Counted from the first letter of the stretch, positions 50,134 through 59,108 are shown. The stretch: DNA of 64,000 bases from Sulfurospirillum sp. UBA2217 (GCA_002328495.1 DCUJ01000004.1:1-64000), one strand, 5' to 3'. The notes: generated by a model from the letters alone, not told the origin. Program-made: numbers and translations.

Positions 50134-50699
50134 TGGAGATGATACAACGTGAAATGTTAGAACACCAAAGTGTTCTTCAAAAAACAATGGAAAATTTACA
50201 AAGCCATATTTATACAGCATGTATGATTTCACAAGAAGCGCTAAGGAATGGGCATAAAATTTTACTATGTGGAAATGGTGGAAGTGCCGCCGATGCACAG
50301 CACATAGCAGCAGAACTGAGTGGTCGCTACAAATGTGAAAGACGTGGCTTGCCAGGTATTGCATTGACAACAGATACGTCCGTTTTGACGGCAATAGGTA
50401 ATGACTTTGGCTTTGATCGCATCTTTGATAGACAGGTAGAAGCTCTTGCGCAAAAGGGCGATGTCCTTATCGGTATTTCGACCAGTGGCAATAGTAAAAA
50501 TGTTATACGCGCACTCAGCCTTGCTCAGAATATGGGATGCAAAACGATTGGTTTAAGTGGACGCGATGGGGGGGCTATGAGTGATTTTTGCGATATTAAT
50601 ATTATTGTTCCTAGCCATGATACAGCACGCATTCAAGAGATGCACATTATGATAGGGCATATTATTTGTCAGGCAGTAGATTTGTCATATGTGTTGTAA
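50130..50699 (+). CDS. gmhA: Sedoheptulose-7-phosphate isomerase GmhA
   Basis: 189-residue SIS-fold isomerase that starts ADP-heptose synthesis. Typical: ILLCGNGGSAADAQHIAAELSGR near residue 45 with KCERRGLPGIALTTD after it, VLIGISTSGNSKNVI near residue 112, TIGLSGRDGG near residue 138 and MIGHIICQAVD at the end. A G7 tract (50578-50584) sits in the GRDGG codons. Last gene of the heptose operon; its 3' end overlaps the convergent SGNH-type gene by 38 bases. Confidence 0.95.
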   Translation: MMEMIQREMLEHQSVLQKTMENLQSHIYTACMISQEALRNGHKILLCGNGGSAADAQHIAAELSGRYKCERRGLPGIALTTDTSVLTAIGNDFGFDRIFDRQVEALAQKGDVLIGISTSGNSKNVIRALSLAQNMGCKTIGLSGRDGGAMSDFCDINIIVPSHDTARIQEMHIMIGHIICQAVDLSYVL

Positions 50700-51738
50700 T
50701 CGCATCTGAAGCTTTATTGCTCCAGTGTGTGTCATCGCAAAAAAAGATATCCAGTTCTCCTTTGCGTAGTTCTTCCAACAAAATAGCTTTTGTATCTATG
50801 AAGATGTATTCTTTATCTAAAGGTCTTATGATGTCAAAAAATGGATCTTTAGGATATTTATTATTGACAATAAATTCACTGTAAAGATCATATTTACTGA
50901 CAGCTGGCATAAAAATAAGTTGAATATTTTTTCGTTTTAGAAATTGAGCTAAATCATTCAGTTGTTGGTTGACTGTATTTAAAGAGTCAGGTGTATTTTT
51001 TTTAATAGAGGTAATATCTGAATGGTAATATAAAAGCTCTTTTCCATTTCCAATTGAAAAAAGTTGTTTATTGAGTGTTGTTTTATGCACATTGGAAATG
51101 AAAGCTCTATCTGAGAAGTGATACAATAAATTAAAGAGGACAAATTTAAAATTACCATTATTGATGGCGGAAATTGATGGTAACGTAAAATCTGAATTTT
51201 CTTGTGAAGTATAAAATGTTTCAAGCTCAGCTAAGGGGAATGTGAGTTCATAGTCTTGGTTACGAGAAAATCTTTCAACGATTTTTCTTTGGGTGGATTC
51301 AATTAAAATATATTTTGTAGGATATTTTTCAAAAAAGCCACTGTTGGCCAATGCAATAATGGTTGAGCTATAGCTGTGTGTTCTAGGAAATTGGTCAACA
51401 TGCAAAACATTCCAATTGAACTTTGTAGCAATGTAGTCTTGGTAATAGCGGTTTGGTCCCCAACCATTTCCCCTTGAAAAGGAATCACCGATAGTGATTA
51501 AGTCAGTTTGAATAGCTGCATCTGGTTGTGTTATATGCTGCCTTTGGAGTGTCAAACTATTGGTTCTTTCATGTATGGCTGAAGATATATAGCCCATTCT
51601 TGCAAGATCTCCTGTGGCTAGATCGTCATCTCTGGTGAGAAGTTTTTTTGTATATAAATGCCAAACAGTAAAATTAAACACAACAAACAGTGTTAGAATA
51701 AGACTAAAATAAACGCTAAATTTTCGATGTGTAAACAT
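50662..51738 (-). CDS. Membrane-anchored SGNH/AlgX-like O-acyltransferase accessory protein
   Basis: 358 residues with an N-terminal membrane helix (about 8-28) and a periplasmic domain. The Ser of an SGNH-like hydrolase is in TIGDSFSRGN near residue 83, and the Asp-His pair in CDDTHWSNKASDAI near residue 336 ends the protein, the motif layout of AlgJ/AlgX-type proteins. It is 8 bases downstream of an MBOAT gene, the classic two-component arrangement for moving acyl (usually acetyl) groups onto extracytoplasmic polysaccharide. It is the last gene of the minus-strand polysaccharide operon. Confidence 0.75.
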   Translation of the reverse strand: MFTHRKFSVYFSLILTLFVVFNFTVWHLYTKKLLTRDDDLATGDLARMGYISSAIHERTNSLTLQRQHITQPDAAIQTDLITIGDSFSRGNGWGPNRYYQDYIATKFNWNVLHVDQFPRTHSYSSTIIALANSGFFEKYPTKYILIESTQRKIVERFSRNQDYELTFPLAELETFYTSQENSDFTLPSISAINNGNFKFVLFNLLYHFSDRAFISNVHKTTLNKQLFSIGNGKELLYYHSDITSIKKNTPDSLNTVNQQLNDLAQFLKRKNIQLIFMPAVSKYDLYSEFIVNNKYPKDPFFDIIRPLDKEYIFIDTKAILLEELRKGELDIFFCDDTHWSNKASDAITTHMTNLLPDK

Positions 51739-51746
51739 GAGCTGAC

Positions 51747-53201
51747 CTAAAAATTAAAATAGAGAAATTCAGAGACTTTTGATATATCAAACAATGTATA
51801 AATAACACCACTAAGCGTCAACGCTAACATAAGCCATGAAGGTTTAAATTGATGTGCTATTTCATTACTGTTTTTACAAAGAGTCGTCATTAAGATAGCT
51901 ATAAAAATCCATACAAAAGTGCTTGTACCATAGATTAAGCGACCAAAATTTTCAGAATGTTCTGTTAAAAGAGATTTTAAAGCAATTAATTTTGAGAGAG
52001 TTTTGTCGCTAATAACCATTCCGCTAAGCCCAACCATACCGCTAAGAACTTTAAGAGCATCGCTCCACTCCTTAGCCCTAAAGAAGATCCAAGTAAGATT
52101 GACAAAGTTAAACGTGATAAACCAAGCAAGATATTTGTTCATGGTAAAACCAAATGACTTCCAAGCCCTATGAATCATAAGCGCTAAACCATGTAAGGTA
52201 CCCCAAAAGATAAAAGTCCACCCAGCACCATGCCAAAGACCACCAAGCAGAAACGTCGTAAAAAGATTGATATACGTTCTAAACTCTCCTCTTCGATTGC
52301 CCCCTAAAGGAATATAAATATAATCCCTTAAAAAACGAGAAAGGGTCATATGCCACCTTCTCCAAAAATCTTGAATATCCAAAGCCTTATAGGGAGAGTT
52401 AAAATTAATAGGGAGTTTGATATTAAACAGTAAAGAAGCACCAATAGCCATATCTGTATAGCCACTAAAATCAAAATAAAGCTGAAAGGTATAAGAGAGA
52501 CTAGTCGCCCACGCTTCAAAGAAACTAAGCGTCGTAGCGGTATCAAATCCTGCATTGGCCCATACTGCAAAAGTATCAGCAATCACCACCTTCTTAAATA
52601 AGCCAATAGAAAAAAGAAAAAGACCCATAGCAATGTTGCGATAATTCTTTGTCTTATTTCTTATATTGGCAAACTGAGGCATCATCTCTGAGTGATGTAA
52701 AATAGGACCAGCCAATAAATGAGGGAAATACGTAACAAATAGAGCATAACGAATAAAATCATACTCTTTGACTTTGTCTTTGTAGCAATCCACTAAATAA
52801 GCAATCTGTGTAAATGTAAAGAAGCTAATACCAAGCGGTAAAACAATATGAGGAAGAGGAATGGAAGATCCAAAGAAACCATTGAAATTATCTAAAAGGA
52901 AATCAGTATATTTAAAATAACCCAATAAGCCAACATTAGACCCAATACCAAACCATAAGAAAGCTTTTTTATTAACTGCTTTAAGAGGCTTACTTAAATA
53001 ATTTCCCATCACAAAGTTAAATAACATCGAAGCTAAGATAAGAGGAAGATAAAGAATATTCCACCAACTATAAAAGAATAAAGAAGCAAAGACTAAAAAT
53101 GCCACACTGGCAGTGGTTAGCTTTTTACTATTGAGATAGAAATAGATAAAAAAGGTTATCGGTAGGAAGGCAAAGATGAATTCGTAGCTGTTGAAAAGCA
53201 T
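51747..53201 (-). CDS. MBOAT family O-acyltransferase (AlgI-like)
   Basis: 484-residue membrane protein with about 10-12 helices of the membrane-bound O-acyltransferase class. Key region: SRFLRDYIYIPLGGNRRGEFRTYINLFTTFLLGGLWHGAGWTF contains the conserved AlgI-type motif and the catalytic His in LWHGAGW (near residue 322); only the family assignment is given by this. It passes an acyl group through the membrane to the SGNH partner downstream. Its start overlaps the rfbC stop by one base (TAATG), so it belongs to the polysaccharide operon. Confidence 0.88.
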   Translation of the reverse strand: MLFNSYEFIFAFLPITFFIYFYLNSKKLTTASVAFLVFASLFFYSWWNILYLPLILASMLFNFVMGNYLSKPLKAVNKKAFLWFGIGSNVGLLGYFKYTDFLLDNFNGFFGSSIPLPHIVLPLGISFFTFTQIAYLVDCYKDKVKEYDFIRYALFVTYFPHLLAGPILHHSEMMPQFANIRNKTKNYRNIAMGLFLFSIGLFKKVVIADTFAVWANAGFDTATTLSFFEAWATSLSYTFQLYFDFSGYTDMAIGASLLFNIKLPINFNSPYKALDIQDFWRRWHMTLSRFLRDYIYIPLGGNRRGEFRTYINLFTTFLLGGLWHGAGWTFIFWGTLHGLALMIHRAWKSFGFTMNKYLAWFITFNFVNLTWIFFRAKEWSDALKVLSGMVGLSGMVISDKTLSKLIALKSLLTEHSENFGRLIYGTSTFVWIFIAILMTTLCKNSNEIAHQFKPSWLMLALTLSGVIYTLFDISKVSEFLYFNF

Positions 53202-53749
53202 TAAAATAACTCAGCAAGTTTAAAAGAAGGATGCTTGGTATCTTTTTGAGAAATTTTAAGTTTTTCCTTTGGCACTATCCAATTAATTCCAAGTGCTTCG
53301 TCATCATAGGCAACCCCTCTATCACATTGTGGAGCATAGTAGTTGTCGACTTTATAGGCAACAATAGCTTCTTCACTTAAGACTACAAAACCATGCGCAA
53401 AGCCTTTGGGTACGAGTATTTGTTTTTTATTTTCACCACTGAGTTCTACGCTTACATGTAAACCAAAAGTGGGAGAGTCTTTTCGAATGTCCACAGCAAC
53501 ATCAAGAATGGTTCCTTGTATCACACGAATCAGTTTTGTTTGAGCAAAAGGGTCGAGTTGATAGTGAAGTCCTCGAAGAACGCCATAGCTTGATTTTGAT
53601 TCATTGTCTTGTAAAAAATTGATTTTATAGCCTAGAAAATCTTCGAGTTTATCGACTCTAAAAGTTTCTACAAAATAGCCTCGCTCATCCCCATGAACTA
53701 AAGGCTGACAGATAATCACATCGGGAATAGTGGTTCTTGTGAAAGTCAT
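53201..53749 (-). CDS. rfbC: dTDP-4-dehydrorhamnose 3,5-epimerase RfbC
   Basis: 182-residue cupin-fold epimerase of dTDP-L-rhamnose synthesis. Motifs: VHGDERGYFVETFR near residue 17, GVLRGLHYQLDPFAQTKLI near residue 58, VVDIRKDSPTFG-type region (VDIRKDSPTFGLHVSVEL) near residue 85 and FAHGFVVLSEEA near residue 117, with the catalytic His in GLHYQ. Works with RfbD in this cluster; RfbA and RfbB are not in the window. Exact palindrome at 53452 is read Leu-His-Val. Confidence 0.94.
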   Translation of the reverse strand: MTFTRTTIPDVIICQPLVHGDERGYFVETFRVDKLEDFLGYKINFLQDNESKSSYGVLRGLHYQLDPFAQTKLIRVIQGTILDVAVDIRKDSPTFGLHVSVELSGENKKQILVPKGFAHGFVVLSEEAIVAYKVDNYYAPQCDRGVAYDDEALGINWIVPKEKLKISQKDTKHPSFKLAELF

Positions 53750-53753
53750 TTCT

Positions 53754-54329
53754 TTAACTCCCTAAATGTTTTTGTATAAAATCATCAATATTAGGATTTA
53801 AAATTAAGTCAAAGTTTGATTTGATTTTTTCAATATCCCATTCCCACCATTTTATCGCTAAAAGACTTTCGATTTGTTGGGGCGAAAAGCGAAACCGTAT
53901 ATGTCGTGCGGGATTGCCACCGACTATTTCATAGGGAGCTACATTTTTGGTTACAACGGCTCGCGCACCAATAACGGCACCATCACCGATAGTCACTCCA
54001 GAAAGTATTAAAGCACCATCGGCTATCCAAACATCGTTACCTATGATGACATCACCTTTAGTTGTATTTGAAGTATGTTTTGCTTCATCAAATTTTGCAA
54101 AAAAAGGATAGGTTGTGACCCATTCCATACGATGTTCTGAGCCTAAATATATCGTAGTTCCCATAGCAATGGAACAAAATTTTCCAATTTTTAGGTTAGC
54201 TTCATTGCCAAAGATTTTTGGTCTACCGTAAGTGTATTGTCCTATGTCGTATTGTTTATATTTTTTATTCTCACACAAATAAAAGGGATATTTTTTAGCT
54301 TTGATATATTGTTTGATTTTGGAAAACAA
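53754..54329 (-). CDS. Hexapeptide-repeat acetyltransferase (CatB/xenobiotic acetyltransferase-like)
   Basis: 191-residue left-handed beta-helix acyltransferase. The hexapeptide pattern runs from VIIGNDVWIADGALILSGV through TIGDGAVIGARAVVTKNV, followed by EIVGGNPARHIRFRF, the typical VAT/CatB C-terminal motif. A Trp-rich region (VTTYPFFAKF) between the coils is also characteristic. Probably transfers an acetyl or other acyl group to a sugar. It is 4 bases from rfbC and 1 base from the next glycosyltransferase, thus an internal operon gene. Confidence 0.85.
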   Translation of the reverse strand: MFSKIKQYIKAKKYPFYLCENKKYKQYDIGQYTYGRPKIFGNEANLKIGKFCSIAMGTTIYLGSEHRMEWVTTYPFFAKFDEAKHTSNTTKGDVIIGNDVWIADGALILSGVTIGDGAVIGARAVVTKNVAPYEIVGGNPARHIRFRFSPQQIESLLAIKWWEWDIEKIKSNFDLILNPNIDDFIQKHLGS

Positions 54330-54330
54330 T

Positions 54331-55317
54331 TTAGGTCCTTATGTTAAAATCTTGGAGTATGCTCAATGCTCTATCTTTGTAAGAGCATTGACTTCTCATA
54401 ATTCGTTGATAGCCATTTTGTGCAATCTTTTTAGCATAAGTACTATCTTGAAATACTTTACATGTAAGCTCTTCTAGTTCTTCAAAACTACGATAAACTA
54501 AAATTTCCTTACCTGGTTCAAAACAAAACTCTAAATCTTTGACATTATCATTAATCATACAACTTCCACATGCGATGGCTTCAAAAGTTCGCATGTTCAC
54601 CATATGGATGATATTGTTTTTTTGGGCTACATTGAGCGTGGCTAGTGTTGTATTGTAGATATGTGCAACTTTCTTTTGATCTATTTTTTTGGTTTCTACT
54701 TGCCAGGTATTGCCAATTTGACTAAGTTTTTCCCAGCGTGAACCATAAATTTCAAAGTTAGACTTGCTAAGTGCCTGAAATGTTAAATCTCGTTCATTGG
54801 TATAAGAACCAATAAAATTAATAGCATTACGGCGTGACAATTGCAAGTCTACATGTAAGCTTGGATTGTAACCAAACTGCAAAAAATGAACTTCTTTAAA
54901 GCCAAGAGTTTTGGCAACAGATATAAATGCAGAATCGCTCACATAGAGTTTATCCATAAAAGGAATATACTGTTTTTTATCTTCACCAAAAAGATCTCCC
55001 ACCCAGCCAGCGGTCATGATATTTTTTTCTTTGCACACTGCAAAAAGCTCGTAAGGAACAAAAAAAGCTCCCACAAATATAACCAGCGTTGGGTTAAAAA
55101 TTTTTATTTTTTTTTCAAGCTCTTGAATTTGAAGTTTAAGTTCGCCATTTTCATAATGGAAGTTTTTATAGAGTCCTTTAAGGAGAGTATGCTTTAGTGT
55201 CAATTTATTGATAAAAAAATTTTCAACTGTTACGTTGGTTTGCAAAAAGCCTTGGATGGTGTGTTCAATCCACCCTAGGTGATTTTGTTTTCCTATAATT
55301 AAGATTTTTGGTTGCAT
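54331..55317 (-). CDS. CgeB-like glycosyltransferase
   Basis: 328-residue putative glycosyltransferase resembling the CgeB/GT4-like family. The N-terminus (ILIIGKQNHLGWIEHTIQGF) is a GT-B Rossmann half; the C-terminal half has AINFIGSYTNERDLTFQAL and the donor-binding MVNMRTFEAIACGSCMI near residue 243. Sugar specificity cannot be read. Exact palindrome at 54458 (Leu-Thr-Cys) and a variant at 54853 are inside. Spacing of one base on either side ties it to neighbouring genes. Confidence 0.75.
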   Translation of the reverse strand: MQPKILIIGKQNHLGWIEHTIQGFLQTNVTVENFFINKLTLKHTLLKGLYKNFHYENGELKLQIQELEKKIKIFNPTLVIFVGAFFVPYELFAVCKEKNIMTAGWVGDLFGEDKKQYIPFMDKLYVSDSAFISVAKTLGFKEVHFLQFGYNPSLHVDLQLSRRNAINFIGSYTNERDLTFQALSKSNFEIYGSRWEKLSQIGNTWQVETKKIDQKKVAHIYNTTLATLNVAQKNNIIHMVNMRTFEAIACGSCMINDNVKDLEFCFEPGKEILVYRSFEELEELTCKVFQDSTYAKKIAQNGYQRIMRSQCSYKDRALSILQDFNIRT

Positions 55318-55318
55318 G

Positions 55319-56083
55319 TTAGTCTTTTAAATGAGTAGTATGATAGTAGTCTTGATAGGTTGTAAAAAGTTTTGCTTTAAATTCATTATCTATCACTTCA
55401 TACTTAGAATTTTTTATATTGTATTTAAATTCTTCAAGAAAATCTACGACTTCTCCTAAAGATGTTTCATAAATGATGCTAGGTTCAAGGTAGCCTTGTT
55501 GTTTAATATTTTTACTATCTAGGCATTGTGTAAATTCTTTAACAATATCTTTTACATAACTATAGTGCATTGTAATATTACGATCAAAAACTTTAATTTC
55601 CAAATCGTTAATGCTGTTATATATCCAAGTCGAGATAACAGAATTATAGTTTGGCTTACAATTTTGTCCAAATAAGTGTGGGAGTCTATAAATATATGTT
55701 TGTACTTTATTTCGATATCCATATTCTAAAATTAATTCTTCGGATTTTTGTTTTGTTGTTCCATAATCATTTTTTGGATTTTTAGCATGGATACTTGAAG
55801 TAAACAAGATAGGGATTGAAAGTTTTTTTTGTTCTAATAATTGAATGAACTTTTCCGTTAAATTGATATTATTCGAAACAAAAGAGTCATGATTACTTTT
55901 AGGATCAACTTCTCCAGCTAAATGATAGATAAAGTCAATTTCTTCAATAGAATTTTCAACCATACTCCATGTGCCACCTCTTATATATTCAAAGATATGG
56001 GTGTTTGAATTTTTTAATAGCTCATTTTTGAGATGTGTCCCAATAAAACCACGTGAACCAGTTAACAGGATGTTCTTAAGCAT
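55319..56083 (-). CDS. NAD-dependent epimerase/dehydratase (SDR)
   Basis: 254-residue extended SDR. Rossmann motif LLTGSRGFIGTHL near residue 6, FIYHLAGEVDPKSNH, the Ser of FTSSIHAKNPKN and the catalytic Tyr-x3-Lys in YGTTKQKSEELI near residue 109. It lacks the longer C-terminal part of dTDP-glucose dehydratases, so it may be a reductase or epimerase of a nucleotide sugar; exact substrate unknown. A 96-base AT-rich gap separates it from rfbD upstream, the largest gap in this operon and a possible internal promoter (TATACT region near 56115). Confidence 0.78.
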   Translation of the reverse strand: MLKNILLTGSRGFIGTHLKNELLKNSNTHIFEYIRGGTWSMVENSIEEIDFIYHLAGEVDPKSNHDSFVSNNINLTEKFIQLLEQKKLSIPILFTSSIHAKNPKNDYGTTKQKSEELILEYGYRNKVQTYIYRLPHLFGQNCKPNYNSVISTWIYNSINDLEIKVFDRNITMHYSYVKDIVKEFTQCLDSKNIKQQGYLEPSIIYETSLGEVVDFLEEFKYNIKNSKYEVIDNEFKAKLFTTYQDYYHTTHLKD

Positions 56084-56179
56084 TCCATGACCTACTATTG
56101 ATTAGTTAAGATATAGTATATATGAATAATCATAGTAACTTTCTTAGAATTGAGTACAAGGTAAGAATGAATTGTCATT

Positions 56180-57055
56180 TTAAAGAATTTTATTTTTTTC
56201 TTTAAGCTTTTTTATGCATCTACGTAAACTATCTTTCCAGTAGGGAATCTCGATATTAAAATCTTTTTTAATTTTCAATTTATTTAACAGACTATAGTAA
56301 GGGCGTTTTGCTATAGTTAGGTAATCTGTGGATTCAATGGGGAAAATTTTACAGGGCAATTCTGCTATGGTAATAATTTCTTTTGCAAAATCAAACCAAG
56401 AAGTTACACCCTCGTTGCTATAATGGTATATCTCAACATGTTCGTTTTCAAGGTAAGGGATAATATCCAAAATAGTTTTTGCTAAATCTTCTGCGTATGT
56501 GGGAGTTCCAATTTGATCATAAACTACATTTATTGATTCTTTTTCTCGTCCCAACTTCAAGATTGTTTTGACAAAATTATTTCCAAAAACAGAATGAAGC
56601 CATGAAGTTCTAATGATAATTGTGTTACTAGGATTAATATGCAAGATAGCTTCTTCCCCTAAACATTTAGACATACCATATGCGTTACATGCTGAAGTAA
56701 TATCAGTTTCTTTATACGGTTGAAATGCTTCTCCATTAAAAACATAATCTGTAGAAAGATGAACAAGTTTAATTTGGTGCTCTTTTGCAATTTGTGCGAG
56801 GTAACTAACGGCTTTATGGTTGACGAGATCTACAAGAATTTTTTCTGATTCAGCTTTATCAACTGCCGTGTAAGCAGCACAATTTATGATAATACTAATA
56901 GTGTTGTTTTTACAAAAGTTTTCAATAGCTTCTTTATTTAAAAGATTAAGGTTATTTCTATCTGCGAAAACAAAGTGATACTGTGGATAGAATGGCGCTA
57001 GTGTTACAAACTCTTGACCTAATTGTCCTTTAGCTCCCGTGACAAGTATTTTCAT
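56180..57055 (-). CDS. rfbD: dTDP-4-dehydrorhamnose reductase RfbD
   Basis: 291-residue NADPH-dependent SDR finishing dTDP-L-rhamnose. The N-terminal VTGAKGQLGQEFV, CAAYTAVDKAESE near residue 60, HLSTDYVFNGEAF near residue 99 and the catalytic YGMSKCLGEEAI near residue 127 are clear; the conserved IIRTSWLHSVFG follows. It begins a sub-block after the glycosyltransferases and overlaps the upstream glycosyltransferase stop by 4 bases. Confidence 0.92.
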   Translation of the reverse strand: MKILVTGAKGQLGQEFVTLAPFYPQYHFVFADRNNLNLLNKEAIENFCKNNTISIIINCAAYTAVDKAESEKILVDLVNHKAVSYLAQIAKEHQIKLVHLSTDYVFNGEAFQPYKETDITSACNAYGMSKCLGEEAILHINPSNTIIIRTSWLHSVFGNNFVKTILKLGREKESINVVYDQIGTPTYAEDLAKTILDIIPYLENEHVEIYHYSNEGVTSWFDFAKEIITIAELPCKIFPIESTDYLTIAKRPYYSLLNKLKIKKDFNIEIPYWKDSLRRCIKKLKEKNKIL

Positions 57056-58026
57056 TTAAGATCCTTGTCAATTGTATGAAAAAATTCTGTAAAAGTTTTT
57101 TGTGTTTGTTCGTAAAGAAAGATAAATTTTTCATAGCCTTTGATCTGATAAAGATTGATGCGTTCCTGTGATATCAATAGACTTTTAATTGCACTTGATA
57201 GTGCCTGTGGTGTATTATCGCATGTTAGAATTTCATCATCGGTGAAAAATTCAGAAAGGGTGTTAGAATGCATTGTAATCAGAGCTTTCTTACAAGCTAT
57301 TGCTTGATAAGCTTTATTGGGGACCACGGAATGAGCTTTTTTACTATTTCCAAAAATACCCAAAACAATGTCTGAATGACGAATTTTTTCTGCAAGTTCA
57401 TATTCGCTTATCAATAAACCGTCCATTTGTACTTGCTTAAGATGTAAGCTTTGGTAGAGTTCCTTCATTTCTGAGTAAGTTTGTCCATTACCTATGATTG
57501 TAGCATGAAAAGAGATACCTTCTTTTTCAAGAAGGCTAAATGCTTTAAGGATAATATCAATTCCATGCAAAGGGATAAATGAGCCATAAAAGAGAATCTT
57601 GTTCTTTTTTCCATGAGAATTTTCTTCCAAAGAAGGGTAGTAGATTGTTTTATCTGCTAAAACGGGTACTACAAAATGCGTACCTTTAAATGAACCAAAT
57701 AGTGTTTGCCAGTATTCGAAATGTGCTTGTGTATCAGATAGCAGATACTTCGAGAATCGAAAATTTATCCAATCTTGAGCAAATTTCCACCATGCTCTAG
57801 GATTATATTTAGTAATTTTTTTTCTATCATAAACGTATGTATCATAATTTGAAATAAAAAAATCGTTGACAATACGGTTTCTTTTAAAAAAATGCTTTAA
57901 GAATTGATTTTTAGAAAAGGGTAAAAGAATATAAATTTCTTTTTTACATGTAACGTTGGTCAGTAATTGCTTTATGATATTGAAGCGCGAGTAGTCTTTA
58001 TTGTGTCTAAAAAGGTAGTGAATCAT
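57052..58026 (-). CDS. Glycosyltransferase, GT4-like
   Basis: 324-residue GT-B glycosyltransferase. The C-terminal Rossmann half contains ILFYGSFIPLHGIDIILKAF near residue 146, ATIIGNGQTYSEMKELY, and the donor-site pattern GIFGNSKKAHSVVPNKAYQAIACK near residues 225-248. The N-terminal acceptor half is short. Acts at the cytoplasmic face in building the repeat unit. Exact palindrome at 57944 is read as Val-Thr-Cys-Lys. It is 2 bases from the next upstream gene. Confidence 0.82.
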   Translation of the reverse strand: MIHYLFRHNKDYSRFNIIKQLLTNVTCKKEIYILLPFSKNQFLKHFFKRNRIVNDFFISNYDTYVYDRKKITKYNPRAWWKFAQDWINFRFSKYLLSDTQAHFEYWQTLFGSFKGTHFVVPVLADKTIYYPSLEENSHGKKNKILFYGSFIPLHGIDIILKAFSLLEKEGISFHATIIGNGQTYSEMKELYQSLHLKQVQMDGLLISEYELAEKIRHSDIVLGIFGNSKKAHSVVPNKAYQAIACKKALITMHSNTLSEFFTDDEILTCDNTPQALSSAIKSLLISQERINLYQIKGYEKFIFLYEQTQKTFTEFFHTIDKDLK

Positions 58027-58028
58027 GA

Positions 58029-59108
58029 TTATAGTCCTAGATAGCCAAAAACTTTTTCATACGATTTCTTTGCAGTATAATTTTTAAGACATTTAGTGTA
58101 ACCAGAAAGAGCAATTTTTTCTCGTTTATCTTCATGTTCAAGATAATAATGTACTTTTTGTAGCAAGTCCTCTTTTGAAAGGTACGTTTCGATATCTTCT
58201 CCTAATTTGAAGTACTCTTTTAATTCTTCATGATGTCCAGTCATATAAAAACTACCTGTTAAAGGAACTTCAAAATCCCTACCTTTTAAAATGAAAATAT
58301 CGTCGTTAGATCCTACGGTTGAAAATCCTAAAACAATTTTTGATTGATTGAAAATATCAATCATCTCTTCACCTGTTGCAAATCCTTCTTCCCAACCGTC
58401 ACCTTTCGTATAAACACAAATACCATTTTTGCGTAAGTATTCTATGTAAGTTCGACGAATCCCATAATCTGCACCTACAAAACCAACGTCATATATTTTT
58501 TCAAAATGAAGATTTTTATATATTTTTTCATTTCCAGCGTAGTCTTTATACATAGGGCGGCCACCCTCAACTTCATATTTGATAAGAGCACTTTTAGATG
58601 TGGTTAGAGAAAGTGTAAAATATTTACAGATTTCTTGAAGACCTCGTCTCACGCCATCTCTTCCTCTTCTGCTTCTAAATTTACGTTCATCATCTAATGC
58701 TTCATTGACCATTGGAATACCAAATGATTGAATGGTCGCTAAAATTTGAGGCGTTGTGCTATGTCCTGAAAGATAACAGACGATAACATCTATGGGATGG
58801 TTAGCAATTGTTTTGGCAACAAATTCCAACATTTTTTTATTTTGTTCCATTTTGATATTTTGTGTGTACCATGATTTTTGGTGTGGTGTTCGTGTCATTT
58901 CAAAACGAAAAACAGTGCCAAGTTCTTCTAATGGTTTAAGCGTGTTGTTTTCACAAAATGTACTATCGTAGTAGGACAAGTAGATAATATTGAGTTTTTT
59001 ACCACTAAAATGATTCTTAATAATTTTATAATTTTCAAATACAAAGGGCTTATTGTACTTTTTGGCATAATAAAAGTTTTCAAGTTGAAGTCTTAGTTTT
59101 TTAAACAC
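58029..59108 (-). CDS. CgeB-like glycosyltransferase
   Basis: 359 residues. The N-terminal half (KLNIIYLSYYDSTFCENNTL) and the C-terminal LKGRDFEVPLTGSFYMTGHH-EELKEYF near residue 276 fit the CgeB-like family of GT-B enzymes that often act in polysaccharide or spore-coat sugar transfer. It is rich in Lys and the DNA is AT-rich relative to the core genes. Sugar and linkage are unknown. It lies 22 bases downstream of the acyltransferase gene. Confidence 0.72.
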   Translation of the reverse strand: MFKKLRLQLENFYYAKKYNKPFVFENYKIIKNHFSGKKLNIIYLSYYDSTFCENNTLKPLEELGTVFRFEMTRTPHQKSWYTQNIKMEQNKKMLEFVAKTIANHPIDVIVCYLSGHSTTPQILATIQSFGIPMVNEALDDERKFRSRRGRDGVRRGLQEICKYFTLSLTTSKSALIKYEVEGGRPMYKDYAGNEKIYKNLHFEKIYDVGFVGADYGIRRTYIEYLRKNGICVYTKGDGWEEGFATGEEMIDIFNQSKIVLGFSTVGSNDDIFILKGRDFEVPLTGSFYMTGHHEELKEYFKLGEDIETYLSKEDLLQKVHYYLEHEDKREKIALSGYTKCLKNYTAKKSYEKVFGYLGL

